Position numbers and translations under genes: made by a program
In this document: piece after piece, positions 33,789 to 42,077 of the stretch
Layout: each line of letters starts with the position of its first letter
Numbering within the stretch: the stretch's first letter is position 1
Origin: Thermanaeromonas toyohensis ToBE
GTDB taxonomy: Bacteria; Bacillota; DSM-521; Neomoorellales; Neomoorellaceae
Direction: 5' to 3'
Assembly: GCF_900176005.1 (NCBI RefSeq)
Contig: NZ_LT838272.1
Location: 516,501 to 580,500, forward strand
Length of the DNA stretch: 64,000 bases
The notes under the pieces: model-generated
Told to the model about the DNA's origin: nothing
The model's input: only the letters and a program-made list of their open reading frames with translations
Database searches by the model: none

Positions 33789-34989
33789 GCTTCCCTGCCT
33801 CCACCCAGAGGATAAACAAATAAAATACCAGTAAAAACGTATAGACAAATGCCAGCGCACCGCCCCAACCGAGTATATCGGGCAAAAATACAGGTTTACC
33901 GTACAACCATCCCTGCCCGACCTTCTGGCCATAAAGGTGTACCCAGGCTCCAGAAGTTAACATGCCACTTAAAATTGCTATCCAGGAACGGGTATATCCT
34001 TCGCCGCTGCGTACCAGGATCCCAAGACCGCAACCCCCTGCGAGAACCATCCCGATTCCGAAGAGGAAGCCACCCATAATGTTATGCCACCCTACCGGCC
34101 CAGGGTTGAAGCCCTGTCCCTTATGAAGGGCAAAGCCCAGGGCACCAACAGCCATGCTCAACAAAACCCACTTCATGACCTTACCGTCACGGCTGATCAA
34201 GATTTCCCGAAAAGCAGCAGTAAAACACAGGCGCGAGCGCTGAGTGATGAGTCCAACAAGTACACCAAATAAAAAGAGACCTCCGTGCTTAGGCATTCCC
34301 AGGAAATAATAAACTAGAACGATAGCGAATATAAAACCAAACACTATTAGTCCTCGCGTCGTCTGTCGAGACGCTATTTGCGGTATTATAGGTTTCGCCG
34401 CAAACGCTCGAGTAAAATCCACATTTTGCAGAGCTTTGCGCATCTGGTGCTGTAGGATTTTGCCTCCTACAAAAGCTCCTAGCAGAAGACCTATAGCAGC
34501 CAACGGCCCGCGCAATGAAAAAGTCATGGTAGCCACCCAAAATCCCCCCAAATTACATGACGGCAACAGGACGGTGCCGAGACCCATTAAAATGCCACCA
34601 ACAGCTCCCCAAAGATAACCCTGCCAGTCTTCTCTCCGTATTTTAAATTCACGTGCTAATAGGGCTGTACCCAAGGCGCCTAAGATAATGCCTATATTAA
34701 GCAAACTGGACTTGTCCTTAAAAATAGGGATTAACGGGTTAGAGGCAAATGGGCTTTCAGTGTTGAGCCCTAGTAAATTGTAAATCCAGCTTCCCCACAT
34801 GGCCATTGTAGGAAAGGTACCTAGGGTGCGGGCGGCATATATAAACATAAAAAAATTGACAAGGGACAGGGCGAGGGCCCCTACTCCTAAAGGCCAGGGT
34901 TCAGTAAATAGCCGCAACAAAACTTCCTTTAAAGAATTTCTCATGTAAACCCATCTACTCATAGGGCACATAACTATTTTACTTTTCAA
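33775..34989 (-). CDS. YeeE/YedE-family membrane transporter
   Basis: 404 residues with about nine or ten helices in two related halves. GVGTVLLPSCNLGGFW-like GTVLLPSCNLGGFWVATMTF and VLAGGCGLGILVRSGEGYTR hold the conserved cysteines of thiosulfate (TsuA) and selenium-linked YedE transporters. The start is TTG at 34989 with GGAGGAGGG nine bases upstream. It overlaps the TusA-like gene, which likely accepts the imported sulfur or selenium. Confidence 0.85.
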   Translation of the reverse strand: MKSKIVMCPMSRWVYMRNSLKEVLLRLFTEPWPLGVGALALSLVNFFMFIYAARTLGTFPTMAMWGSWIYNLLGLNTESPFASNPLIPIFKDKSSLLNIGIILGALGTALLAREFKIRREDWQGYLWGAVGGILMGLGTVLLPSCNLGGFWVATMTFSLRGPLAAIGLLLGAFVGGKILQHQMRKALQNVDFTRAFAAKPIIPQIASRQTTRGLIVFGFIFAIVLVYYFLGMPKHGGLFLFGVLVGLITQRSRLCFTAAFREILISRDGKVMKWVLLSMAVGALGFALHKGQGFNPGPVGWHNIMGGFLFGIGMVLAGGCGLGILVRSGEGYTRSWIAILSGMLTSGAWVHLYGQKVGQGWLYGKPVFLPDILGWGGALAFVYTFLLVFYLFILWVEAGKHERA

Positions 34990-35329
34990 GAAACTTTTCC
35001 CTCCTCCGACTGGGTATTTACTCTGACATTATTTTCGTTGTTACTTTATAAAATCCTACTATGCTATGTATTCCATTTTGGAATGTTGCTTAACAAAAAG
35101 GCCTACCAACTTTAGGCTAATAATTAGATAGTTGTCGACATATCTCTTGGTTCGGCCGCTCCATGCCATTTATGGTCGGAACTTTAGGTGGCTCAGGGAC
35201 GACGGCTGGGACGAGGTTAGTAGGCTAGGGGTGCAGATTATAGGCGTATTAGGAATTTATTTCGGATAATTGAACCCTAGCGCACAAATAGGTGGGTAAC
35301 CCCCAAATCAGGTTATTGGACCAACAAGT
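34990..35329 (+). other. Intergenic stretch, no gene recognised
   Basis: About 340 bases. The first 80 hold the promoter side of the YedE-like gene. A short stretch near 35170-35270 reads without stops in one frame but matches nothing I know. It leads into the formate dehydrogenase remnant and may be decayed DNA of the same origin. Confidence 0.4.
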
Positions 35330-35826
35330 CCAAGTTCTTTATTAGCCTTCTTAAGGCTTGGTATAGTGATACGGTAAGAACCATTCTCACATGATGTTCT
35401 TCGAGCACATGCTGCAGGGCAAAATCAAAGGTTTCTTTGCCTGGGGGCAAAACCCAGTAGTTGGTGGTCCCAATGCGGAGATGGAGTGTAAGGCGTGAAA
35501 AACTGGATTGGTTGGTAGTTATTGATCTTTTCGAAACGGAAACAGCATCTTTCTGGAAAGCACCAGGGGTAAACCCACAAGAGATCAAGACGGAGGTCTT
35601 CCTCCTGCCTGCGGCTGCTTCGTACGAGAAATCAGGAAGTATCACCAATAGTGGTCGGTGGATCCAGTGGCGCTACCAAGCTATTAAACCTCCGGGCGAT
35701 GCTAAGAGTGACCTCTGGATTGTCGACCGGCTATTTAAAGCGGTACGGCAGGTGTACGAGACGGGCGGTATAAGAAATAGTGCCTCCCGAAGTGTCAGCC
35801 AAGAACCCCTTTATCATGCTTCCTGA
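35330..35826 (+). pseudogene. Remnant of a formate dehydrogenase large subunit
   Basis: Three frames together spell FdnG-type sequence. SKFFISLLKAWYSD comes first. A second frame gives HMMFFEHMLQGKIKGFFAWG and QNPVVGGPNAEME, ending at a TGA near 35497. A third (35461-35826) gives LDWLVVIDLFETETASFWKA, PGVNPQEIKTEVFLLPAAAS, SITNSGRWIQWRYQA and DLWIVDRLF. The order is that of the intact molybdopterin subunit, but with at least two frameshifts and without the N-terminal 400 or so and the C-terminal residues. The gene is dead. Confidence 0.85.
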
Positions 35827-35936
35827 AGGACAGGGGTGACTATTTGTTGCGGCCCCACTACCCACCGGTGATGGCATGAGCAGGTTTACGGCCACCTTAA
35901 CAATATCATAGACGCATCATACTACGCTCCTTGTTA

Positions 35937-35965
35937 TTGACAGCGAATTATAGCAGTAGTATTAT
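35937..35965 (+). promoter_or_regulatory. Promoter of the DUF302 gene
   Basis: TTGACA (35937-35942) and TATTAT (35960-35965), 17 bases apart, about 60 bases before the start codon. Confidence 0.65.
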
Positions 35966-36027
35966 AGTATTAGGTTGATAAAACAAAATTCGTAAAACAT
36001 TGTCAAGTACAGACGGAGGGATTAACC

Positions 36028-36420
36028 ATGGAACAGCAAGACCTCAGCTATACCGTAACTACTGCCAAGGATTTTGAGGCTGCCGTCAAGGCCGTAGAAG
36101 AGGCTGCTGCCACCCAAGGCATGAAGGTCCAACACGTCCATGACGTCCAGGTCACCCTTAGGAGTAATGGATATGCTTCCGATCCCTTAAAGATCATCGA
36201 AATCTGCAACGCCCGCTACGCCCACGAAGTCCTGGCGAAGGACATCCTTATCAGCCTGATGATGCCCTGCAAAATCAACGTTTACGTCCGGGATGGTAAG
36301 ACCTATATTAGCGCCCTCCGGCCAACGCTGCTGGCTCAATTCTTCCCCCACGCTGAACTAAAGGAAGTAGCTAATCAAGTAGACGCTAAAATTAGAGCTA
36401 TTGTGGATGCAGCCCGATGA
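36028..36420 (+). CDS. DUF302 family protein
   Basis: 130 residues. YTVTTAKDFEAAVKAVEEAA, IIEICNARYAHEVLAKD and ISLMMPCKINVYVRDGKTYI follow the DUF302 pattern, including the cysteine in MMPC. The family is cytoplasmic and may bind small ligands or metals; function is unknown. GACGGAGGG precedes the ATG. It is a stand-alone transcript amid decayed genes. Confidence 0.85.
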   Translation: MEQQDLSYTVTTAKDFEAAVKAVEEAAATQGMKVQHVHDVQVTLRSNGYASDPLKIIEICNARYAHEVLAKDILISLMMPCKINVYVRDGKTYISALRPTLLAQFFPHAELKEVANQVDAKIRAIVDAAR

Positions 36421-36475
36421 AGCAAAAAATGAACCTATAATTGGCAAGTAATGCTCGACTGACTGCCATGAACCA

Positions 36476-36733
36476 TTGATATTAACTGCAAGATTTTACG
36501 AATTGAGGAAAAAGGCAGGTTTACAAGACGTAAACCTTCACGCCTTACACCATACCTATGCTACTCGTCTCCTGGAGCTCGGTGAGGATCTTAAGGTGGT
36601 ACAAGAATTGTTAGGGCACAGCAGGATAGCCGTTACTGCTGACACCTATGCTCATGTATCGCCAAAATTAAAACGGGATGCCGTGGCCAAGCTCGATGGC
36701 ATGTTAACACCAAAGAAAATACCCTCCGCTTAA
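36476..36733 (+). pseudogene. C-terminal fragment of a tyrosine recombinase (integrase)
   Basis: 85 residues covering only the end of the catalytic domain: LHALHHTYATRLLELGEDLK, VVQELLGHSRIAVTADTYAH. The second catalytic arginine (normally HxLRHT) is replaced by histidine (HALHHT), while the LLGHS histidine and the final tyrosine (DTYAHV) remain. The N-terminal DNA-binding part is missing. It lies 135 bases from a tRNA-Ala gene, the usual place for an integrase, so it is probably the trace of a lost integrative element. Confidence 0.8.
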
Positions 36734-36740
36734 CGGAGGG
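36722..36740 (+). terminator. Hairpin at the end of the integrase fragment
   Basis: CCCTCCG pairs with CGGAGGG around CTTAA. There is no T-run after it. Confidence 0.4.
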
Positions 36741-36758
36741 CTCTCGAAACCCAATACG

Positions 36759-36790
36759 AACCGCCAGGGTTACCTGGCGGTTAAATTTTA
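36759..36790 (+). terminator. Strong hairpin before tRNA-Ala
   Basis: AACCGCCAGG and CCTGGCGGTT make a perfect 10-bp stem with a four-base loop, followed by AAATTTTA. It could terminate transcripts from either side. Confidence 0.6.
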
Positions 36791-36867
36791 CCTTCCCTCC
36801 GGGCCCGGTTGCAGTAGAATTCATTCTTTGAAGTACTGCCCGGATCCCCGGAGGCCTTGAGATTCTT

Positions 36868-36943
<76 letters not shown>

Positions 36944-37009
36944 ACGTGCAACACTTATTATATAGAGGAGAGTGTCGGTTTGTCAAGAGAAAAAAGCTTC
37001 TGAGGTTGT

Positions 37010-37103
37010 AGATAGGCCAGAGAATCATTCTTCACCCCGGGTGGGTATCCACCAACGTAGTATCTAAGTGGCTAGAATCTTTGGGAGATGGGATACCCAC
37101 CCG
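37010..37103 (+). repeat. Relic end of the same element as at 21.7-22.1 kb
   Basis: TAGATAGGCCAGAG matches the right terminal repeat of the element at 21670-22108 (reverse-complemented), after which the two diverge. It is followed by the same kind of inverted pair, CGGGTGGGTATCC and GGGATACCCACCCG (about 37038-37103). Only one end is seen, so this is a remnant. Confidence 0.5.
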
Positions 37104-37130
37104 CAAGGGAATCCTTCCTTATTTCGCTTT

Positions 37131-37613
37131 TTACTTTACCTGCTCTAAATAAAGACGTTCGCTCTGGGGATCGTAGGAGATAACCTCTGCAAACCGGCCC
37201 CAATCTACAATGGTCTTAAAAAGCTGTTCTGCATCTTCATCAGACATGCTCTGCTCGAAAAAGTCCACTAGCTTTTCCCGCCTAATACTACGCTTGCCTG
37301 TTGAGTTTAGTAAGCGAAATACTTCCTTAAAAACTTCTATACCTTCTAATTGACGAGCTAGTATAGCCTTTCGCCCGTTTATATCTGCTGCTAGGAGATT
37401 TTTACCTACTTCGGTAATAATAATATCTCCATCGCTTATCTTTACTAATCCTAACAGCACGGCGGCTTCAATGACTGGTTCAATATCATCTAGCTCTAGG
37501 GAAAGACCCCTAGCTAGCTTGAAAATATCCTCTCTTCCCTCAGCGTCCTCTAACATCTCCAGAAGCCCCAATACCATCCCTATACCCACAGGGGGTAGAG
37601 GCACAACGTCCAC
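37131..37613 (-). CDS. AAA-associated C-terminal domain protein (ABC transporter accessory)
   Basis: 160 residues resembling the domain (AAA_assoc_C) often fused behind NitT/TauT-type ATPases. It starts LPPVGIGMVLGLLEMLEDAE, continues with a winged-helix-like part (VIEAAVLLGLVKISDGDIII), and ends with KLVDFFEQSMSDEDAEQLFK and TIVDWGRFAEVISYDPQSER. It has no transmembrane helix. As a separate gene 64 bases after the ATPase gene it probably modulates that ATPase. The start is weakly defined (ATG at 37613). Confidence 0.7.
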   Translation of the reverse strand: MDVVPLPPVGIGMVLGLLEMLEDAEGREDIFKLARGLSLELDDIEPVIEAAVLLGLVKISDGDIIITEVGKNLLAADINGRKAILARQLEGIEVFKEVFRLLNSTGKRSIRREKLVDFFEQSMSDEDAEQLFKTIVDWGRFAEVISYDPQSERLYLEQVK

Positions 37614-37677
37614 AGATTTTTGCCCTCCCTTTTGCCGCCTGCTCTTTTTACTTTTTAAATATTATTATACCAGCCTT

Positions 37678-38427
37678 CTAGAAGAGAAGCGAATAAATTT
37701 TATCCACTATAGCTGCAAAAGCCTGATCCCTCATATTGCGGGGGCGCGGTAATTCAATTTTTATATCCGCCAAGATCCGGGCTGGTCTTTTGGAAAGCAC
37801 AATGATTCTGTCGGCCATGAACACAGCTTCCTCTATGCCATGGGTCACCATCAGCACCGACTTAACCGGTAGAGTAACATCCAGCCACAGATCCAATACT
37901 TCCTCCCGTAAGTTCTGGGCGGTAAAGGCGTCCAAGGCGGAGAAAGGTTCATCCATACATAGGAGTTCTGGGTCCATGGCCAAGGCCCTGGCGATACCCA
38001 CCCTCTGTTTCATTCCCCTGGAGAGTTCTCGCGGGTACGCTTCTTCAAATCCATCGAGCCCTACTTTATCAATATATTTACTAGCTATCTTTTCCCTCTC
38101 TGGCCGGGGGACTCCTTTGGCCTCCAGCCCTAAAGCTACGTTTTCCTTTACGGTGAGCCAGGGGAATAAGCCGAAGGACTGAAAGACAATGGCTATTTTA
38201 TCCGTGACCCCATTAATTGGCCTGCCGCGATAACGGATCTCACCTTGAGTCGGCCGGTCCAGCCCGGCTATCATCCTTAGAAGGGTACTTTTTCCAGAAC
38301 CCGAGGGTCCTACCAGGCATACAAATTCACCTTTATTTATAGTAAAGGTAATATCATTTAGCACAGTCAAGGAACGGGTAGCATCTTTATAAGTTTTATA
38401 TACGTGTTCAACTTCTAGTAACGCCAC
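37678..38427 (-). CDS. ABC transporter ATPase, NitT/TauT type, under M-box control
   Basis: 249 residues. Walker A GPSGSGKSTLLRMIAGL, Q-loop in VFQSFGLFPWLTVKEN, signature LSRGMKQRVGIARALAMDPE, Walker B LLCMDEPFSALDAFT and the switch His in VTHGIEEAVF. It is like the ATPases of nitrate, taurine and sulfonate importers. The gene follows the double permease by 13 bases and belongs to the M-box-controlled operon, so magnesium or another divalent ion is a candidate substrate. The usual C-terminal accessory domain is on a separate gene here. Confidence 0.85.
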   Translation of the reverse strand: MALLEVEHVYKTYKDATRSLTVLNDITFTINKGEFVCLVGPSGSGKSTLLRMIAGLDRPTQGEIRYRGRPINGVTDKIAIVFQSFGLFPWLTVKENVALGLEAKGVPRPEREKIASKYIDKVGLDGFEEAYPRELSRGMKQRVGIARALAMDPELLCMDEPFSALDAFTAQNLREEVLDLWLDVTLPVKSVLMVTHGIEEAVFMADRIIVLSKRPARILADIKIELPRPRNMRDQAFAAIVDKIYSLLF

Positions 38428-38440
38428 CTCCTACACCCCC

Positions 38441-40153
38441 TCACTCTTCCGCCTCGAACGAGAACTTGGCTGCAGCCCATTCATAAAGCCTGCGCCAGAA
38501 AAAACGATTTAACAGCACGATGACGAGGACCATGGTCATAAGGCTAGACCATATTACTTGGAAATTTCCACTAATATACATAGCCTTATCTAAAAGGGAT
38601 CCAATACCGAAAGTCATATAGGTTTGGCCAGCATATACTACATACTCAGAAACAATAAGGGCATTCCAGCCCCCTCCCCAGGCAGTAATACTTCCTGTAA
38701 CGAGGGAAGGAATGAGGGCGGGAAAGACTACCCGGCGTAAATATTTAGAACCCCGTAGGCCGAAAACCATGGCGGCTTCTTTCATATCCCGGGGAATACT
38801 TTTTACACCAGCTATTAGGTTAAACAGGAGATACCATTGCATACCAGTAAGAACCAATAAAATGGCCGCTAGCTCCATACCCCCGGTAAACCCTACCAAA
38901 AGGAAAACAATAATGGGGAATAAAGCGGTGGCTGGTACCGAGGCCAGTACTTCAAAAACAGGTACAAGGACTTCGTAGGCCCTCTCATTATGTCCTATCC
39001 AGATGGCTACCGGCAGAGTCCAAAGCAAGGACAAAACATAGGCTGCTAAAAGGCGCAAGAAGGAGTAAAAGATGGCTTGGGGGATGGTAAAGATTTCTGC
39101 CTGCCAGGGCTGCAAAAAGAGACCTATTAAGGCTATGAGCCCCCGAAGAAGAGAGTAGGCCAGTAACAAAATCAATCCCCAAGAAATAATGCGGCCTACC
39201 CAAGGGAAGTATAAACGCCCGGGAAACTTAGAACCTAAAGAAACTATAACCCTTCCCAGGGCGCTTCCACTAGCCAGTATCAGTCTCCTTAACTCGCGAA
39301 AGACCGGGGCTTCATACCATAACCGGTAACCCCAACCTTTGGGGATCTGTCGTCCACCGCCGGTCTCAAACTCGTACTTGAAATTTTCCGCCCAGGTAGA
39401 AAGGGGATGCCAGATAAAAGTATTCATAAGGGTAATTATGGCTACCAGCGCCAAAAGGCCAGCCATAGTTAGACCTAGTTCCCCTTCTTCTGCGGTCCGT
39501 ATTAGATAGCTACCGAGACCGGGCAAGGAGTATTCCACCGGGCCTATAGTTATGATCTCAGCGGCGATGAGAAAATACCAACCACCGCTCCAAGAAAGAA
39601 TACTGTTATACACTAGCTTGGGGATACCCGCTGGAAGATAAAGCTTTAGAAACCGGCGCCATCCAGTAACCCGGTAAGCATCTGCTGCCTCCTTTAGTTC
39701 ACCGGGAATGGTGGTTATAGCTTCATAAAACCCAAAGGTCATGTTCCAGGCTTGGCTGGTGAAGATCAAAAAAATAGAGGCTAGCTCAATACCCCAAATA
39801 CTGCCGCGGAATAAGTTGACAAAAAAATAAATAGCCGCGGGGAAAAATCCTAAAATGGGTACTGATTGAAGTACATCGAGAACGGGAAGCAAGATTTTTT
39901 CCGCCCTGGCGTCAGTGGCTGCCTTATAACCATAAGCAAGGGAAAATATTAAAGATAGAAAATAAGCTGCCAGCATACGCAAGAAAGAGCGCAGGGCATA
40001 ATAGGGAAGTATTCCCAAGCTGACTAGGACAGTAGTTTGCCCGGCCAGCTCGGTTATCCGATGCCCGTGATAAGCAAAATAAGCAAAGGCACTAAGGAGC
40101 GCTACCGCCACCACAGTTAAACTCAGATTACCAGCCCTTCTCAACACCTTCAC
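38441..40153 (-). CDS. ABC transporter, fused double permease, under M-box control
   Basis: 570 residues: two complete binding-protein-dependent permease domains in one chain. The two EAA loops read EAADAYRVTGWRRFLKLYLP (about residue 160) and EAAMVFGLRGSKYLRRVVFP (about residue 470). Each half has about six helices. This corresponds to the family annotated as duplicated permease of an anion-type ABC system. No substrate-binding protein gene is adjacent, so either one is encoded elsewhere or none is needed. The mRNA leader is a magnesium (M-box) riboswitch, ending about 40 bases before the start codon. Confidence 0.85.
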   Translation of the reverse strand: MKVLRRAGNLSLTVVAVALLSAFAYFAYHGHRITELAGQTTVLVSLGILPYYALRSFLRMLAAYFLSLIFSLAYGYKAATDARAEKILLPVLDVLQSVPILGFFPAAIYFFVNLFRGSIWGIELASIFLIFTSQAWNMTFGFYEAITTIPGELKEAADAYRVTGWRRFLKLYLPAGIPKLVYNSILSWSGGWYFLIAAEIITIGPVEYSLPGLGSYLIRTAEEGELGLTMAGLLALVAIITLMNTFIWHPLSTWAENFKYEFETGGGRQIPKGWGYRLWYEAPVFRELRRLILASGSALGRVIVSLGSKFPGRLYFPWVGRIISWGLILLLAYSLLRGLIALIGLFLQPWQAEIFTIPQAIFYSFLRLLAAYVLSLLWTLPVAIWIGHNERAYEVLVPVFEVLASVPATALFPIIVFLLVGFTGGMELAAILLVLTGMQWYLLFNLIAGVKSIPRDMKEAAMVFGLRGSKYLRRVVFPALIPSLVTGSITAWGGGWNALIVSEYVVYAGQTYMTFGIGSLLDKAMYISGNFQVIWSSLMTMVLVIVLLNRFFWRRLYEWAAAKFSFEAEE

Positions 40154-40193
40154 CCACTTCTTATAGCCTCCGATATTTAGACTTCTTATAGAT

Positions 40194-40221
40194 AAAAAAG
40201 TCCTCCCGAGCAGGAAGACTT
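40194..40221 (-). terminator. M-box expression-platform terminator
   Basis: On the minus strand AAGTCTTCC pairs with GGGAGGACTT (40221-40198) and TTTTTT follows. It lies between the M-box and the permease gene, as expected for Mg2+-induced termination. Confidence 0.85.
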
Positions 40222-40237
40222 AAAATTTATCCCCCAC

Positions 40238-40386
40238 TCGTTGAGCTTTGGCTCATGCATAGCTAGAGATTCCTCTCAGCCACATTAGGTAAAACCTTAA
40301 GCCGGTAATACCTGTTGACCCATTGGCGTCTTTCGACGTTTCCGGGCAGTGGCTTTTGTCTATGCAGTAGCCTCACCTAACGAGGA
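40238..40386 (-). promoter_or_regulatory. M-box (ykoK) magnesium riboswitch
   Basis: The minus strand reads CTCGTTAGGTGAGGCTACTG, then TAGACAAAAGCCACTGCCCG, then GAAACGTCGAAAGACGCCAA, TGGGT and GGCTTAAGG, the conserved blocks of the M-box in order. The ends close as CTCGTT (40385-40380) with AACGAG (40243-40238). M-box RNAs fold on Mg2+ and turn off magnesium transport genes such as mgtE, mgtA and corA. Here the controlled genes are an ABC transporter. Confidence 0.93.
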
Positions 40387-40410
40387 AATATATATGCAAT
40401 TGTCGTTCTC

Positions 40411-40440
40411 ATTATAGTTTAACGGAATCAAGCTAGTCAA
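40411..40440 (-). promoter_or_regulatory. Promoter of the M-box transcript
   Basis: On the minus strand TTGACT (40440-40435) and a perfect TATAAT (40416-40411) are 18 bases apart. The RNA would begin about 20 bases before the M-box. Confidence 0.8.
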
Positions 40441-40525
40441 GGAAAAATCTTAGCTCAAATAAGGCGGCTAGTGGGAGGGTACATTAAAAAGTGAGACTCA
40501 AGTTTTTGGAAGGGGACAAGGTGAT

Positions 40526-40765
40526 ATGGCTGATATAACGTTATGGATGGGCCCTTTCATCAGCCAGAAAGACGTAGAGCGGGTACAGGATATTTTACCC
40601 CATATAGGAGACGGGGATCATCTCACTATCTCTATGGAGGCGGCTGACGCCCACCAAGCAGATTCTATAATACGCTTGCTAGACGAATACGGCTTTAATT
40701 ACCAAAGTCGGGGGGACAGTGATGGCCACACGTATCATATAGTGGCCTGTAGGCGGCCAAAGTAA
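40526..40765 (+). CDS. Small protein of unknown function
   Basis: 79 residues, acidic, without signal or membrane segment: MADITLWMGPFISQKDVERV, then ILPHIGDGDHLTISMEAADA and YGFNYQSRGDSDGHTYHIVA. Alternating beta-type and helical stretches suggest a small alpha/beta fold; the histidines and acidic residues could bind metal, but that is speculation. Its mRNA start diverges from the M-box promoter about 85 bases away. GGAAGGGGACAAGG lies before the ATG. Confidence 0.6.
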   Translation: MADITLWMGPFISQKDVERVQDILPHIGDGDHLTISMEAADAHQADSIIRLLDEYGFNYQSRGDSDGHTYHIVACRRPK

Positions 40766-40854
40766 ATTAAAAATCATGCTCTTAAGCAGGTTTTTACCCC
40801 AGGGATAGCGAACTTTCCTTTGTAACAAAAAACGCCTCCCTGGGGGGATAAGGA

Positions 40855-42000
40855 ATGAAGCGCATTATAATTGCCCCGGATTCTTTTAAGGAAAGCTTAG
40901 ACGCGCCCCAGGTGGCTAAAGCCATCGCCGCCGGAGTAAAAAAAGCCCTTCCGAATGTGGAAACAGTGGAAGTTCCCCTGGCGGATGGGGGGGAGGGGCT
41001 TACGGCTACTTTAGTAGCCGCTACTGGAGGGAAACTTATAGAAACAGTTGTTACGGGGCCACTAGGCGAGCCAGTAACCGCCCGATGGGGTCTTTTGGGA
41101 GATGGCCACACAGCAGTGGTGGAGATGGCCCAGGCTTCTGGCCTTCCCCTTGTTCCTAAAGAAAAGCGCAACCCCCTTTTTACTACTACCTATGGAACAG
41201 GAGAGTTAATCCGCGAGGCTCTGGCTTCTGGGTGTCAACGGTTGATAGTAGGTATAGGAGGTAGCGCTACCAATGATGGCGGCGCGGGTATGGCCCAAGC
41301 CTTAGGGGTAAAGCTTTTAGATGAAGCTGGCCGCGACATCCCTTGGGGTGCCGTGGGGCTAGAGAAACTTCAGCATATTGATATGCAGAGCCTTTTCCCG
41401 CGGGTAAAAGAAGTAGAAATATTAGTAGCCTGCGATGTGGATAATCCCCTCTGCGGCCCGCGGGGGGCTTCGGCCGTGTATGGTCCTCAGAAGGGGGCTA
41501 CCCCCGAAATGATACCTAGGTTAGATGCCGCCCTGGCCCGCCTCGCTGATATAATAGCCCGGGATTTGGGGATAGAGGTACGTGATCTTCCTGGCGCTGG
41601 GGCTGCCGGGGGCCTGGGTGCCGGGCTGGTGGCTTTTTTAGGGGCCACTTTACGTAGGGGCATTGAGCTAGTGATGGAAACTGTAAACCTGGAAGGGATC
41701 TTGGCAGCAGGGGCGGACCTAGTGATAACAGGAGAAGGCGAAATAAATCGGCAGACGGCTTATGGGAAAGTTCCTACTGGTGTGGCTAAGGTGGCCGGGA
41801 AATATGGTATTCCGGTGGTGGCCCTGGTAGGTTCCATCGGCGAAGGTGCCGAAGCCGTATATGAACATGGAATTAAAGCGTATATGAGCATAGTCCCCCG
41901 GCCGGTTCCCTTATCCTATTGCTTAGAAAATGCAGCTACTTTACTTCTTGATGCAGCCGAAAGGCTGATCCGCCTGCTCACCGTTCTATCCACTGGATAG
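40855..42000 (+). CDS. Glycerate kinase
   Basis: 381 residues of the GarK/GlxK glycerate 2-kinase family. It starts IIIAPDSFKESLDAPQVAKA, and holds PLADGGEGLTATLV, GIGGSATNDGGAGMAQALG and DLVITGEGEINRQTAYGKVP. It phosphorylates D-glycerate with ATP, feeding it to glycolysis. AAGGAATG overlaps the start region. It stands alone ahead of an unrelated hydrolase gene. Confidence 0.92.
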   Translation: MKRIIIAPDSFKESLDAPQVAKAIAAGVKKALPNVETVEVPLADGGEGLTATLVAATGGKLIETVVTGPLGEPVTARWGLLGDGHTAVVEMAQASGLPLVPKEKRNPLFTTTYGTGELIREALASGCQRLIVGIGGSATNDGGAGMAQALGVKLLDEAGRDIPWGAVGLEKLQHIDMQSLFPRVKEVEILVACDVDNPLCGPRGASAVYGPQKGATPEMIPRLDAALARLADIIARDLGIEVRDLPGAGAAGGLGAGLVAFLGATLRRGIELVMETVNLEGILAAGADLVITGEGEINRQTAYGKVPTGVAKVAGKYGIPVVALVGSIGEGAEAVYEHGIKAYMSIVPRPVPLSYCLENAATLLLDAAERLIRLLTVLSTG

Positions 42001-42077
42001 GATAGAAACTCTTACTAAGTAAGGCCTGGATATACTAATGTACTTAGTAGTGGGCAGTATGAGGAGGGTTAAATTCT

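Noticed and set aside
35313-35648. Minus-strand frame of 111 codons
   Set aside because: Antisense of the formate dehydrogenase remnant, which has clear family sequence on the plus strand.
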